Assembly: GCF_003350505.1 (NCBI RefSeq)
Contig: NZ_QQAY01000023.1
Span: 1 to 33,661 of the forward strand
Reading direction: 5' to 3'
DNA: 33,661 bases
DNA from: Falsibacillus pallidus
GTDB taxonomy: Bacteria > Bacillota > Bacilli > Bacillales > DSM-25281
The notes under the pieces: model-generated
What the model was told of the DNA's origin: nothing
Databases searched by the model: none
The model's input: the letters and a program-made list of their open reading frames with translations, nothing else
Shown: positions 6,384-16,169 of the stretch, piece by piece
Layout of the letters: every line of letters starts with the position of its first letter
How positions within the stretch are numbered: the stretch's first letter is position 1
Program-made: the position numbers and the translations under genes

Positions 6384-7481
6384 GTGGCAAAAATATTCAT
6401 AGATAATCTTGAGAAAATAGATATAGAGGGATTTCAACAAGATCTCATCAATTGGTTCCAAGCGGAGCAAAGGACCCTTCCGTGGCGGGAAAACAAGGAT
6501 CCTTACCGGGTATGGGTTTCTGAAATCATGCTTCAGCAGACGAGAGTCGATACGGTCATACCTTACTTCAATAACTTTGTCGAGCAGTTCCCGACGATAA
6601 ATGACCTTGCCGAAGCAGATGAAGATAAAGTCTTAAAAGCCTGGGAAGGTCTTGGATACTATTCCCGCGTACGCAACCTGCAGAGTGCTGTGAAAGAAGT
6701 AAAGGAAGTATATGGCGGCATCGTTCCAAAGGATCCAAAGGAAATCGCCAAACTGAAAGGCGTGGGACCCTATACAGCAGGTGCTATTTTAAGCATTGCC
6801 TACGGTGTGCCGGAGCCTGCAGTGGATGGAAATGTCATGCGGGTCTTTTCACGGATTCTTTCGATCTGGGAGGACATAGCTAAACCGGCTTCCCGAAAAG
6901 TATTTGAAGAAGCGGTCCGTGCAATCATCGCCAAAGATAATCCATCCGATTTCAATCAGGCTTTGATGGAGCTTGGCGCCTTAATCTGTACACCGACATC
7001 GCCGTCCTGCCTACTCTGCCCTGTAAGGGAGCACTGCATCGCATTTCACGAGGGGAAAGAGCGTGAACTTCCGATCAAAACGAAGAATAAAAAGACCAAA
7101 AAAGTTCAGCTCGCAGCGGCAATCCTTTCGACTGATGATGGAAGATACCTGATTCGCAAGCGGCCTGCGAAAGGACTCCTCGCCAATCTTTGGGAGTTCC
7201 CGCAGTGTGAAGATGACCATACATTCACCTCCACCAAGAGGCACTTGCAGGAATATTTATTAAAAGAACATGCTGCCATGGCAGAAGTTGAAAATGCAGC
7301 CTTCGGAAAAATTGAGCATGTCTTCTCACACCTTGTCTGGAATATTGATGTGTATGCCGGCAGAATCGAAGGCGAAATCGACCAAACCGATACCGTGAAG
7401 CTAGTGACAGAAGAAGAAATGAAAGAATTCGCATTCCCGGTTTCCCACCAGAAGATGTGGAAGCAGTATAAGGAAAAATGA
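6384..7481 (+). CDS. mutY: A/G-specific adenine glycosylase MutY
   Basis: This 365-residue protein removes adenine mispaired with 8-oxoguanine. Visible are the catalytic Glu47 in [10 protein letters not shown], the helix-hairpin-helix [11 protein letters not shown] (124-134) with Tyr130, the catalytic Asp148 in VDGN, and the [4Fe-4S] ligands Cys202-x6-Cys209-x2-Cys212-x5-Cys218. A C-terminal NUDIX-like domain (from about residue 235, with [13 protein letters not shown]) should recognise 8-oxoguanine. The start is GTG at 6384, behind GGAGGAAG. B. subtilis yfhQ is the counterpart in the same position beside yfhP. Confidence 0.96.
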   Translation: MAKIFIDNLEKIDIEGFQQDLINWFQAEQRTLPWRENKDPYRVWVSEIMLQQTRVDTVIPYFNNFVEQFPTINDLAEADEDKVLKAWEGLGYYSRVRNLQSAVKEVKEVYGGIVPKDPKEIAKLKGVGPYTAGAILSIAYGVPEPAVDGNVMRVFSRILSIWEDIAKPASRKVFEEAVRAIIAKDNPSDFNQALMELGALICTPTSPSCLLCPVREHCIAFHEGKERELPIKTKNKKTKKVQLAAAILSTDDGRYLIRKRPAKGLLANLWEFPQCEDDHTFTSTKRHLQEYLLKEHAAMAEVENAAFGKIEHVFSHLVWNIDVYAGRIEGEIDQTDTVKLVTEEEMKEFAFPVSHQKMWKQYKEK

Positions 7482-7512
7482 AGCTGCAGAGTATAGCAGC
7501 TTCATTTTTAAT
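7477..7512. terminator. Terminator between mutY and yfhS
   Basis: An 11-bp perfect stem, AATGAAGCTGC (7477-7487) with GCAGCTTCATT (7496-7506), is followed by TTTAATTT. It overlaps the mutY stop codon. Confidence 0.88.
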
Positions 7513-7737
7513 TTAATCAAAGTTAACTTCGGTACCATGGGTATAATCCGCTTCGAGTCTTTTCAACCCGCCGCGGCCTTCGATTTCCTCGACGATTTCA
7601 CGATGGATGGTCTGTCCTTCTGAATTTAAGTATGGCACCATCTGCTGCAGGGAATGGTGGAAAAAGGCCAACTCGCTTTTTTTCCATTCCGACATCGGCA
7701 GCATGCTCAATTCCGTCATATCACGGCCAACATACAT
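7513..7737 (-). CDS. yfhS: YfhS family protein
   Basis: This 74-residue protein starts MYVGRDMTELSMLPMSEWKK and ends with EADYTHGTEVNFD; it includes FFHHSLQQMVPYLNSEGQ. This matches the small YfhS protein found between mutY and fabL in B. subtilis, whose function is poorly defined. The start at 7737 is preferred because AAAGGAGAG lies just upstream; a GTG seven codons earlier lies inside that ribosome site. It converges on mutY and is divergent from fabL. Confidence 0.85.
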   Translation of the reverse strand: MYVGRDMTELSMLPMSEWKKSELAFFHHSLQQMVPYLNSEGQTIHREIVEEIEGRGGLKRLEADYTHGTEVNFD

Positions 7738-7838
7738 GGGTTGCACTCTCCTTTTCACATGCGCTTATTCCTATTCTTTATTCCGGCGTTGTTTGTTATG
7801 CGCAAAATCGCTAAAATATATACGAATAGAAAGGATGA

Positions 7839-8588
<750 letters not shown>

Positions 8589-8669
8589 AAAATAGAATTT
8601 TTTTCCATAAAAATCATTGGATAGCCTCCCGCATTAATGGATAAATTAATGAGCGTGGAGGTGATTACA

Positions 8670-8885
8670 ATGGCAAAACAACCAAACAAAACTCAAGCAG
8701 GTACAAGCGTACAACACGTGAAACAACAAAACGCTCAAGCTGGTCAACAAGCTGGTGCAGCTCAACAATACGGTACTGAGTTTGCAGCTGAGACTAACGC
8801 TACTAACGCTCAAGAAGTTAAACAACAAAACCAACAATCTGAAGCTAAGAAAAACCAAGCTTCAGGAAACCAAGCTCAACAATAA
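8670..8885 (+). CDS. sspE: Gamma-type small acid-soluble spore protein
   Basis: This 71-residue protein is rich in Gln, Asn, Ala and Lys. It has the gamma-SASP signature TEFAAETNATNAQEVKQQNQ, where EFAAETN is the site cut by the germination protease GPR. It is a spore-core amino-acid reserve rather than a DNA binder. B. subtilis SspE has two such cleavage repeats; here only one complete site is present, flanked by two VKQQN segments. The start at 8670 follows a strong GGAGGTGATT; an upstream in-frame ATG at 8637 lies before that site. The location after fabL matches B. subtilis sspE. Confidence 0.92.
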   Translation: MAKQPNKTQAGTSVQHVKQQNAQAGQQAGAAQQYGTEFAAETNATNAQEVKQQNQQSEAKKNQASGNQAQQ

Positions 8886-8903
8886 TCGAATTGTTGCGCG
8901 ATA

Positions 8904-8936
8904 GAAGCCGGTTCCCGTCTGGGGCCGGTTTTTTCT
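8904..8936 (+). terminator. sspE terminator
   Basis: A GAAGCCGGTTCCC...GGGGCCGG hairpin with one small bulge is followed by a run of six T and TTC. Confidence 0.8.
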
Positions 8937-9062
8937 TGTTTGAAAAAATGAGGGAGCAGTCCTTCGACAAAACTACTTCCTATGCGACAGAACTAGTCAA
9001 AGGAGTTTAAAGGAGCGGGCAGAATTTATGTAATAACAAAAAAAATTAGACGGGGTGATTGC

Positions 9063-9314
9063 GTGTCTCATTTTAATAAAATGGTGTCTGAGCAGCTGGA
9101 GACGATGGAGAAGCTATTATTTATGCAGTCAGAAATTGAGCGGTGCCAGGAACTTGAGTTGGAGCTTGCAGAACTGCAGGAGGAGGCGAAGCTGGAATCT
9201 GTAAAGGAACAGATCATCATGATGAAGAAGGAGCTCCATGAAATTCAGCGGGCGTTTGAGGAGCAAACGGATGAAGTTATACGGTCTTATCAGGAAATGA
9301 AGCTATTCGCTTGA
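9063..9314 (+). CDS. ygaB: YgaB family protein
   Basis: This 83-residue protein is almost entirely helical and strongly predicted to form a coiled coil (ELELELAELQEEAKLESVKE and following heptads). Its position between sspE and ygaC and its length match B. subtilis YgaB, whose function is unknown. The start is GTG at 9063, with GGGGTG seven bases upstream. It contains one cysteine and no membrane segment. Confidence 0.8.
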   Translation: MSHFNKMVSEQLETMEKLLFMQSEIERCQELELELAELQEEAKLESVKEQIIMMKKELHEIQRAFEEQTDEVIRSYQEMKLFA

Positions 9315-9347
9315 GGGTTCTTGTGAAAAACAAGGGCTCTTTTGTTT
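9313..9347 (+). terminator. ygaB terminator
   Basis: A 12-bp stem with G-T pairs, GAGGGTTCTTGT (9313-9324) with ACAAGGGCTCTT (9330-9341), has a GAAAA loop and is followed by TTGTTTT. It overlaps the ygaB stop. Confidence 0.75.
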
Positions 9348-9373
9348 TAAAAATGGAGATTAAACGTTATAAT
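9345..9373 (+). promoter_or_regulatory. Possible ygaC promoter
   Basis: A perfect -10 TATAAT (9368-9373) is preceded 17 bases upstream by the weak -35 TTTTAA (9345-9350). It directs transcription toward ygaC through a leader of about 155 bases. Confidence 0.45.
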
Positions 9374-9380
9374 AGTAAAA

Positions 9381-9416
9381 AAAGCCGGTCCCTTCTGCGG
9401 AAGGGGTTATTTTTAT
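9381..9416 (+). terminator. Hairpin with T-rich tail in the ygaC leader
   Basis: The stem GGTCCCTTC (9387-9395) with GAAGGGGTT (9400-9408) has a TGCG loop and is followed by ATTTTTAT. It lies just downstream of the putative ygaC promoter, so it is either a second ygaB terminator or an early attenuator. Confidence 0.5.
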
Positions 9417-9536
9417 AGGAATATATTGTACATATCGATTTAATAAAAAACATATACGCACATGAAACAGCCCGTATGCGCAGCTGGCCGTTTGGTGCAG
9501 ATAATCAGGATTCGGAAGGAAAGTAGGGGAAAATCA

Positions 9537-10067
9537 ATGGCAGTACCGGTCGAGGGAGAAACGTTGCAGATCCACAGCTATAAGCATGATGGCCATTTAC
9601 ATAGAGTTTGGGATGAAACGATGGTATTGAAAGGAACAAAAAATCTTGTCATTGGCGGAAATGATCGGACGATAGTGACGGAATCGGATGGACGGACGTG
9701 GGTTACAAGAGAGCCGGCCATATGTTATTTTCACGGGGAATTATGGTTCAATATCATCGGAATGATCAGGGAAGATGGGATTTACTACTATTGCAATCTA
9801 AGCTCCCCATTCGTGTATGACAATGAGGCGCTGAAATATATCGACTACGATCTGGATATCAAAGTGTTTCCGGATATGACGTTCAATTTGCTCGATGAGG
9901 ATGAATATGAGCAGCACCGCCGGCAAATGGGCTATCCGGATGTCATCGATCAAATTTTGCAGCGCAATGTGGACAAGCTTGTCCGCTGGATCAGACAGCG
10001 AAAAGGTCCCTTTGCGCCTGACTTTATTGATATTTGGTATGAAAGGTATTTGACTTACCGCCGTTGA
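9537..10067 (+). CDS. ygaC: Nucleoside tri-/diphosphate phosphatase-type protein YgaC (DUF402)
   Basis: This 176-residue protein has the DUF402 beta-barrel pattern, including [30 protein letters not shown] and [19 protein letters not shown]; the conserved acidic residues would coordinate a divalent metal. The family (UPF0374) includes staphylococcal Ntdp, a nucleoside tri- and diphosphatase. The start at 9537 gives the B. subtilis length and is preceded by TAGGGGAA; an in-frame ATG at 9462 would add 25 residues without family support. It sits between ygaB and ygaD as in B. subtilis. Confidence 0.87.
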   Translation: MAVPVEGETLQIHSYKHDGHLHRVWDETMVLKGTKNLVIGGNDRTIVTESDGRTWVTREPAICYFHGELWFNIIGMIREDGIYYYCNLSSPFVYDNEALKYIDYDLDIKVFPDMTFNLLDEDEYEQHRRQMGYPDVIDQILQRNVDKLVRWIRQRKGPFAPDFIDIWYERYLTYRR

Positions 10068-10087
10068 TAGCTGGAACGAGTAAGACG

Positions 10088-10116
10088 CCTGTTGAGGACG
10101 ATTCAACAGGTTTTTT
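10088..10116 (+). terminator. ygaC terminator
   Basis: An 8-bp stem, CCTGTTGA (10088-10095) with TCAACAGG (10103-10110), is followed by six T. Confidence 0.9.
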
Positions 10117-10133
10117 CATGGCTTGCTTTGTTT

Positions 10134-10159
10134 AAGGGTAAATGCGTGCATTTACCTTT
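10134..10159. promoter_or_regulatory. 26-bp dyad upstream of ygaD
   Basis: The perfect arms GGTAAATGC (10137-10145) and GCATTTACC (10148-10156) are separated by only two bases and extend a further three pairs with one G-T. The two-base centre is too tight for an RNA hairpin and there is no T-run, so an operator for a dimeric regulator of the exporter gene is a reasonable inference. Confidence 0.5.
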
Positions 10160-10198
10160 AGGCATGGCAGACAACCCATGATGAAAGGAGGAAAATGA

Positions 10199-11947
10199 AT
10201 GGATAGCATCAAAAGATATATGCGTTTTGTCAAACCTTACAAATGGCAGATCATTGGGACCATCATCATTGGAATTATTAAATTCATCATTCCGCTTCTC
10301 ATTCCGGTCCTGATTAAATATGTCATCGATGATGTCATCAACAACCATGGGATGACGGCGGATCAAAAAACGCATCACCTGCTCCTTGTCATGGGCGGGA
10401 TGGTAGTGGTTTTCGTCATCCTTCGTCCGCCTGTGGAATATTACAGGCAATACTTTGCTCAATGGACAGGGAACAAGATTTTATATGACATTCGCGATAA
10501 ACTTTTCACTCATATTCAAAAGCTGAGCTTTAAATATTATGCCAACACTCGTGCAGGGGAAGTCATTTCCCGCGTGATCAACGACGTGGAGCAGACAAAG
10601 AACTTCGTCATCACCGGATTGATGAACGTCTGGCTTGATGGGGCAACGATTCTCATTGCCATTGTGATCATGCTGACGATGAATGTACCGTTGACGATTG
10701 TTTCATTGATTATTTTTCCGTTCTATGGATTGTCTGTCCGCTACTTCTTCGGGAATTTGCGGAAGCTCACCCGCGAACGTTCCCAGGCGCTTGCAGAGGT
10801 TCAAGGATATCTTCATGAGCGGGTGCAGGGGATGCCCGTCATCAAAAGCTTTGCCATTGAGGATTATGAGCAGGTGCAATTTGACCGGGAAAATTCAAAT
10901 TTCCTTCAGAAAGCCCTGAATCATACGAATTGGAATGCAAAAGCATTTGCTGTCGTCAATACGCTGACGGATGTTGCACCGCTTTTGATTATTGGCTTTT
11001 CAGGCTATCAGGTCATCAATGGCAGCTTGTCGCTCGGGACAATGGTTGCCTTCATTGCTTATATCGACAGGCTGTACAATCCGCTGCGCCGCATGGTCAA
11101 TTCATCGACGACGATCACACAGGCGATTGCATCAATGGACCGCGTTTTCCAATTATTTGATGAAAAATATGATATTGATGATTCTCCGGGTGCCATTGAA
11201 TGCCGGAATGTTAAAGGGGACATTCATTTCGATCATGTAAGCTTTACATATGACGAGAAGGACGGTCCGGTCCTGAAGGATATCGATCTGCATATAAGAA
11301 GCGGGGAAACCATCGCGCTTGTAGGAATGAGCGGCGGCGGAAAGTCATCCCTTGTCAGCTTGATTCCGCGATTTTATGATGTGACTGGCGGACGAATCCT
11401 TCTGGACGGTACGGATATAAGGAAATTCAGGGTAAGAAGCCTGCGCGATAAAATCGGGATGGTGCTCCAGGATAATATTTTGTTCAGCGAGTCCGTCAAG
11501 ACAAATATCCTCCTTGGAAAGCCGGATGCAACTGATGAAGAAGTGTTCGCAGCGGCAAAAGCAGCCAATGCCCATGACTTCATTCTCGGCCTTCCTGATG
11601 GCTATGATACAAAAGTCGGGGAGCGGGGAGTGAAGCTTTCAGGAGGCCAAAAACAGCGGATCGCCATTGCCAGGGTGTTCATCAAGAATCCGCCGCTTCT
11701 CGTTTTGGATGAAGCCACTTCTGCATTAGATCTTGAAAGTGAGCATCTCATCCAGGAAGCACTGGAGAAGCTTGCGAAAGATCGAACAACATTTATTGTG
11801 GCCCACAGACTATCAACGATTACACACGCTGACCGCATTGTCCTTATCGAACACGGCCGGATTGCAGAGGTCGGTTCCCATGAAGAATTAATGCGGCTTG
11901 AAGGAAATTACCATAAACTGTTCCAGGTCCAGCAATTGGACCACTAA
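10199..11947 (+). CDS. ygaD: Half-size ABC exporter (MsbA/BmrA type)
   Basis: This 582-residue fusion has an N-terminal six-helix membrane domain (about residues 15-310) and a C-terminal ATPase domain. The ATPase shows Walker [10 protein letters not shown] (about 376-384), Q-loop VLQDN, signature LSGGQKQR, Walker [13 protein letters not shown] and the switch histidine in VAHRLST. It should act as a homodimer or with a partner half-transporter to export lipophilic compounds or lipids. The order after ygaC matches B. subtilis ygaD. The ATG at 10199 follows AAAGGAGG. A dyad at 10134-10159 may be its operator. Confidence 0.92.
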   Translation: MDSIKRYMRFVKPYKWQIIGTIIIGIIKFIIPLLIPVLIKYVIDDVINNHGMTADQKTHHLLLVMGGMVVVFVILRPPVEYYRQYFAQWTGNKILYDIRDKLFTHIQKLSFKYYANTRAGEVISRVINDVEQTKNFVITGLMNVWLDGATILIAIVIMLTMNVPLTIVSLIIFPFYGLSVRYFFGNLRKLTRERSQALAEVQGYLHERVQGMPVIKSFAIEDYEQVQFDRENSNFLQKALNHTNWNAKAFAVVNTLTDVAPLLIIGFSGYQVINGSLSLGTMVAFIAYIDRLYNPLRRMVNSSTTITQAIASMDRVFQLFDEKYDIDDSPGAIECRNVKGDIHFDHVSFTYDEKDGPVLKDIDLHIRSGETIALVGMSGGGKSSLVSLIPRFYDVTGGRILLDGTDIRKFRVRSLRDKIGMVLQDNILFSESVKTNILLGKPDATDEEVFAAAKAANAHDFILGLPDGYDTKVGERGVKLSGGQKQRIAIARVFIKNPPLLVLDEATSALDLESEHLIQEALEKLAKDRTTFIVAHRLSTITHADRIVLIEHGRIAEVGSHEELMRLEGNYHKLFQVQQLDH

Positions 11948-11979
11948 ATCCGTGAAGGGAGCTTCGCGGATTTTTTTTT
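11947..11979 (+). terminator. ygaD terminator
   Basis: An 11-bp stem with one G-T pair, AATCCGTGAAG (11947-11957) with CTTCGCGGATT (11962-11972), is followed by a T-run to 11979. Confidence 0.92.
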
Positions 11980-11996
11980 GACGTAAATCGGGAAGT

Positions 11997-12147
11997 TGTC
12001 CAGCTCCGCCGCCTAGAGGCTGGGAGGTTTCCTTCAGCACACTTACGATAAGTCAACATCGGCTCACTTCATTCACCGTGTTTCCTTTATCTCGTGGTGC
12101 TTCAGTCCAACCTCGGCGCCTCTGAACAGCCGGCTCCGCTTTTCTTC
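11997..12147. repeat. Dispersed structured intergenic repeat, copy C
   Basis: This copy is close to copy A in the centre (TAGAGGCTGGGAGGTTTCC, then CACTTACGATAAGTCAACAT, then TATCTCGTGGTGCTTCAGTC) and shares the terminal signature. Its outer helix is changed on both arms: GCCGCCT on the left pairs with AGCCGGC on the right, so two pairs differ from copy A on both sides while pairing is kept. It lies between the ygaD terminator and the promoter region of the dipeptide operon. Confidence 0.85.
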
Positions 12148-12149
12148 GA

Positions 12150-12490
12150 ATAGTCCTTTTTACATATTTAGAAGGAACTTGAAATGATATACAACAATAT
12201 CAATTTTAGTAATTTAGCACAGTAAAGAAAAATGGATTTGTTATTCTGGGAAAGTAAATGCTATTCTCGGCATAAATGAACATGTTGGAATTGTAAAGGT
12301 TTTCAATAATCGTTTTCCTTTTCCATTAGTTTTTCGTAACCCGAAAAGCTTTTGTGTCCATAATAATATACGAATATAATTTTCGAAAAATTTAGTATTG
12401 TCAAAACAATTTATCTGTGTATAATAAACTCATATATTATAGAAAATTTTTCATATTCAGAAAATAATCGTTTTCGCAGGGGGGATCAGA
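12150..12490 (+). promoter_or_regulatory. AT-rich upstream region of the dipeptide transporter operon
   Basis: These 340 bases contain no gene. The best promoter has -35 TTGTCA (12398-12403), a 16-base spacer and -10 TATAAT (12420-12425). The 13-mer AATAATCGTTTTC occurs twice, at 12305-12317 (upstream of the promoter) and 12463-12475 (just before the ribosome site). The second copy lies in the imperfect palindrome GAAAATAATCGTTTTC and half resembles a CcpA cre site. This arrangement would suit a regulator binding two sites around the promoter, but that is inference. Confidence 0.6.
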
Positions 12491-13486
12491 TTGGCACATG
12501 AGCGTACAGTACTATCTGTAGAGAAATTACAGACATCCTTCTTTACCGATGAAGGAGAGATTCCAGCTGTAGATGGAGTGGACTTCCACGTAAATGAAGG
12601 AGAGATCCTTGGAATCGTAGGGGAGTCAGGATGCGGAAAGAGCGTCACATCCCTTTCCATCATGGGATTGGTTCCGAAGCCCCCGGGAAAGATCACCGGC
12701 GGGAAGATCCTATTCCAAAATGAAGATTTGACGAAAGCATCAGAACGAAGGATGAGGCAGATCCGCGGCAATGATATCGCTATGATATTCCAAGAGCCTA
12801 TGACATCCTTAAATCCCCTTTTCACGATTGGGAATCAATTGATGGAAGCCATCAAAATACATAATAAGTGGCCAAAAGCAAAAATCAAGGCACGGGCCGT
12901 CGAAATCATGAAGATGGTTGGACTTCCAAGGGCAGAAGAGCTTATGGAAGAATATCCGCATCAGCTTTCCGGCGGGATGAGGCAGCGCGTAATGATCGCA
13001 ATGGCGATGGTGTGCGACCCGAAGCTCCTCATAGCAGATGAACCGACGACGGCGCTTGACGTGACCATCCAGGCTCAAATCCTAAAGTTAATGAAGGATC
13101 TTAATACAAAATTGAACACAGCCATCATTTTGATCACCCACGACTTAGGTGTGGTGGCAGAGGTTTGCGACAGGCTCGTGGTCATGTATTCAGGAAAGGT
13201 TGTGGAGGAGGGGGATGTCAAAACCATCTTCACCAATCCTCAGCATCCTTACACAAAAGGGTTGATCCAATCGGTTCCGGATATGCGAAAGAAGCAGCAG
13301 AGGCTCTATTCCATCCCTGGCAACGTGCCAAGACCAGGCTCGGTCAAAGAAGGATGCCGCTTCGCCCAGCGCTGTGAATTTGCATTCGACCGCTGCTGGA
13401 AGGAGAATCCGGAGCTTTATGAAACAGATTCGAACCACCAAACCAGATGCTTCCTGCATGAAAACAAAGTAGGTGTGACGGTATGA
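12491..13486 (+). CDS. Oligo/dipeptide ABC transporter ATP-binding protein (OppD/DppD type)
   Basis: This 331-residue ATPase powers peptide import. It has Walker A GESGCGKS (near residue 44), the Q-loop [12 protein letters not shown], the signature LSGGMRQR, Walker [13 protein letters not shown] and the switch ITHDLG. The C-terminal oligopeptide-transporter extension has the cysteine-bearing [15 protein letters not shown]. The start is TTG at 12491, behind a G-rich ribosome site. Its stop overlaps the next start by four bases (ATGA), so the two ATPases are translationally coupled. The gene order D-F-A-B-C is that of B. subtilis appDFABC. Confidence 0.92.
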   Translation: MAHERTVLSVEKLQTSFFTDEGEIPAVDGVDFHVNEGEILGIVGESGCGKSVTSLSIMGLVPKPPGKITGGKILFQNEDLTKASERRMRQIRGNDIAMIFQEPMTSLNPLFTIGNQLMEAIKIHNKWPKAKIKARAVEIMKMVGLPRAEELMEEYPHQLSGGMRQRVMIAMAMVCDPKLLIADEPTTALDVTIQAQILKLMKDLNTKLNTAIILITHDLGVVAEVCDRLVVMYSGKVVEEGDVKTIFTNPQHPYTKGLIQSVPDMRKKQQRLYSIPGNVPRPGSVKEGCRFAQRCEFAFDRCWKENPELYETDSNHQTRCFLHENKVGVTV

Positions 13487-14475
13487 CAGAATCATTGATC
13501 GAAATCCAGGATTTGAAAAAACACTTCCCCTTGACGGGGGGCGTCTTCGGAAAAACAGTCGGACATGTCAAAGCAGTGGACGGCGTCTCCTTTTCAGTAA
13601 GGAAAGGGGAGACACTCGGCATCGTTGGGGAAAGCGGATGCGGAAAGTCCACTACAGGAAGGATGCTTTTAAGATTAATAGAGCCTTCCGAAGGGTCCAT
13701 TAAATTTGAAGGCAAAGACATTACCAATCTATCAAAAAAAGACATGCGCGCATTGAGACGGGACATGCAGATGGTCTTCCAGGATCCGTTTGCTTCCTTG
13801 AATCCAAGGCATACGGTGGAGAAAATCCTTGAAGAGCCGCTGATCGTCCATGGAATCGGCAATGCCGCAGAAAGAAAGCAAAAAGTAAAAGAAATGCTCG
13901 AGGTCGTAGGCTTGAGCAGCTACTACGCCAAACGCTATCCGCATCAATTCAGCGGCGGGCAGAGACAGAGGATCGGCATTGCAAGGGCATTGATGACGCG
14001 TCCTAAGCTGATCATTGCCGATGAACCGGTTTCGGCTCTCGATGTTTCCATCCAGTCGCAGGTGTTGAATCTATTAGAAGACCTGCAGAAGGAATTTGAT
14101 CTTACTTATATCTTCATTGCCCATGATTTAGGGGTCGTAAGGCATATCAGCGACCGCGTCGGGGTGATGTATTTAGGAAGGATGGCGGAGCTCTCAGACA
14201 GCGACAAGCTATATGAAAAGCCGCTTCATCCATATACACAGGCATTATTATCAGCTGTCCCGATTCCGGATCCGGACTTCAAGAGGGAAACAATTCTCCT
14301 TCAAGGCGATATCCCGAGTCCGTCCAATCCGCCTAAGGGTTGTGCATTTCACACAAGATGTCCACATAGTATGGAAGTATGCAAGTCTATTACTCCAGTA
14401 TTTCAAGAAGCTGAACCTGGTCATTATGTTGCCTGCCATCTGTATTCAGAAGACAGCAGCATGACAAATAAATAA
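13483..14475 (+). CDS. Oligo/dipeptide ABC transporter ATP-binding protein (OppF/DppF type)
   Basis: This 330-residue ATPase is the second nucleotide-binding subunit. Features are the F-type N-terminal [15 protein letters not shown], Walker [25 protein letters not shown], signature FSGGQRQR, Walker [13 protein letters not shown] and [11 protein letters not shown]. The C-terminal extension has [15 protein letters not shown]. It would pair with the preceding ATPase as an asymmetric dimer beneath the two permeases. The lipoprotein gene follows 20 bases downstream. Confidence 0.92.
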   Translation: MTESLIEIQDLKKHFPLTGGVFGKTVGHVKAVDGVSFSVRKGETLGIVGESGCGKSTTGRMLLRLIEPSEGSIKFEGKDITNLSKKDMRALRRDMQMVFQDPFASLNPRHTVEKILEEPLIVHGIGNAAERKQKVKEMLEVVGLSSYYAKRYPHQFSGGQRQRIGIARALMTRPKLIIADEPVSALDVSIQSQVLNLLEDLQKEFDLTYIFIAHDLGVVRHISDRVGVMYLGRMAELSDSDKLYEKPLHPYTQALLSAVPIPDPDFKRETILLQGDIPSPSNPPKGCAFHTRCPHSMEVCKSITPVFQEAEPGHYVACHLYSEDSSMTNK

Positions 14476-14495
14476 AAAGTTTTGGAGGGGTCTAT

Positions 14496-16097
14496 GTGAA
14501 GAAAAGTTTTCTGTTAGCTTTCATTTTCTTGTTGATTATGGGCAGTGCCCTAGCAGGGTGCAGCTCAAAATCATCAAACGGGAATTCATCAAAAGGTGGG
14601 GAATCCGCGCAAGATACATTGATCTTTGGCCGCGGCGGTGATTCTGTCGGGCTGGATCCAGCAGCAGTAACAGATGGGGAATCATTCAAAGTTACCAAGA
14701 ATATTTTCGAAACACTTGTTGAATTCGGAAGACAAGATACTGAAATCCATGAAGGATTGGCAACGAAGTGGGATGTTTCCCCGGATGGTTTGACTTATAC
14801 ATTCGACCTTCGTGAAGGCGTCAAATTCCAAGATGGAACAGATTTCAACGCTGATGCAGTTGTTTACAACTTCAACCGCTGGATGAACGGCGATGCTGAC
14901 AAGTTCCCTTACTATGCATCCATGTTCGGTGGATACAAAGGCGACGAAGGACATGTAATCGCAGATGTTAAAGCTCTTGATAAGTACAAAGTACAGTTCA
15001 CGCTTAAGCGTCCACAGGCTCCATTCTTAAAGAACCTGGCAATGAGCCCGTTCGCAATCGCGAGCCCGGCTGCCATCGATAAATACGGCGACAAATTCAC
15101 TGAAAACCCAGTTGGTACAGGTCCATTCAAATTTGTCAGCTGGTCCCGCAATGACAAAGTGGTCATCGAAAAGAACAAAGACTACTGGAAAAAAGGCTAT
15201 CCTAAGCTGAACAAAGTCATCTTCAAATCAATTCCTGAAAACTCAGCACGTCTGAATGCCTTGAAAAACGGCGAAATCGATCTTGCTGATGGAATCAATC
15301 CAAGTGATGCTGACGGAATTAAAGCTGACAGCAATCTTCAATTGTTCGAGCGTCCTTCTATGAACGTCGGATACCTTGGCTTCACTGTAACAAGAAAGCC
15401 ATTTGACAACGTTAAAGTTCGCCAGGCATTGAACATGGCAATCGACCGTCAAGCCATCATCGATGCATTCTTCGGTGGTAAAGGTGTACCAGCGAAAAAC
15501 CCTATGCCTCCAGTAATCGGCGGCTATGACGATGATATCCAACCGTATGAATTCAACCTGGACAAAGCAAAGCAATTGCTTGCTGAAGCTGGCTATCCTG
15601 ATGGATTCGAAATGGAACTTTGGGCAATGCCTGTACCGCGTCCATATATGCCGGATGGAAAGAAAATTGCTGAAGCAATCCAATCCAATTTCGCTAAAAT
15701 CGGCGTAAAAGCTAAAATCGTTTCTTATGAGTGGGCTACTTACCTGGAAAAAGCTTCTAAAGGTGAGGCAGATGCCTACCTATTAGGATGGACTGGCGAT
15801 AACGGAGACGCTGACAACTTCCTATATGCATTGCTTGATAAAGACAGCATCGGAAGCAACAACTACTCTTACTACAGCAATGACAAATTGCACGATATCC
15901 TGATCAAGGCTCAATCTGAAGTAGATGAAGGAAAACGCAACGAGTTGTACAAACAAGCTCAGGAAATCATCCATGAAGATGCTCCATGGGCACCGCTTGC
16001 GCACTCTACACCGCTTCTTGCAGGATCTGCAAAATTAAAAGGATTCTATCCGCATCCAACTGGCTCTGACTGGTTAGATGAAGCTTCATTCGAATAA
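14496..16097 (+). CDS. Dipeptide-binding lipoprotein (DppA-like, SBP family 5)
   Basis: This 533-residue extracytoplasmic solute-binding protein has a lipoprotein signal with lipobox ALAGC, making Cys22 the lipidated residue. It resembles E. coli DppA more than OppA. The MPVPRPYMPD segment carries Arg382, equivalent to the DppA arginine that binds the ligand carboxylate. The GWTGDNGDADNF segment carries Asp435, equivalent to the aspartate that binds the ligand amino group (assignment from memory of the DppA structure). Dipeptides are therefore the likely cargo. The start is GTG, behind TGGAGGGG. A hairpin downstream could give it more transcript than the permeases. Confidence 0.9.
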   Translation: MKKSFLLAFIFLLIMGSALAGCSSKSSNGNSSKGGESAQDTLIFGRGGDSVGLDPAAVTDGESFKVTKNIFETLVEFGRQDTEIHEGLATKWDVSPDGLTYTFDLREGVKFQDGTDFNADAVVYNFNRWMNGDADKFPYYASMFGGYKGDEGHVIADVKALDKYKVQFTLKRPQAPFLKNLAMSPFAIASPAAIDKYGDKFTENPVGTGPFKFVSWSRNDKVVIEKNKDYWKKGYPKLNKVIFKSIPENSARLNALKNGEIDLADGINPSDADGIKADSNLQLFERPSMNVGYLGFTVTRKPFDNVKVRQALNMAIDRQAIIDAFFGGKGVPAKNPMPPVIGGYDDDIQPYEFNLDKAKQLLAEAGYPDGFEMELWAMPVPRPYMPDGKKIAEAIQSNFAKIGVKAKIVSYEWATYLEKASKGEADAYLLGWTGDNGDADNFLYALLDKDSIGSNNYSYYSNDKLHDILIKAQSEVDEGKRNELYKQAQEIIHEDAPWAPLAHSTPLLAGSAKLKGFYPHPTGSDWLDEASFE

Positions 16098-16111
16098 CAG
16101 CAAGCATTGAA

Positions 16112-16140
16112 AAAGGGGAGGAGTTACACACTCCCCTTTA
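16112..16140 (+). terminator. Intra-operon hairpin between lipoprotein and permease genes
   Basis: A 9-bp perfect stem, AAAGGGGAG (16112-16120) with CTCCCCTTT (16131-16139), is followed by only a weak T-tract (ATACATATA). It is more likely a partial terminator or a 3'-end stabiliser than a full stop, since dppB-type expression depends on read-through. Confidence 0.6.
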
Positions 16141-16169
16141 TACATATATGGTAGAAGAGGTGAGACAGC

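Noticed and set aside
10199-11947. Frameshift or gene decay in the transporter genes
   Set aside because: All ABC genes here are full length with intact ATPase motifs and normal starts.
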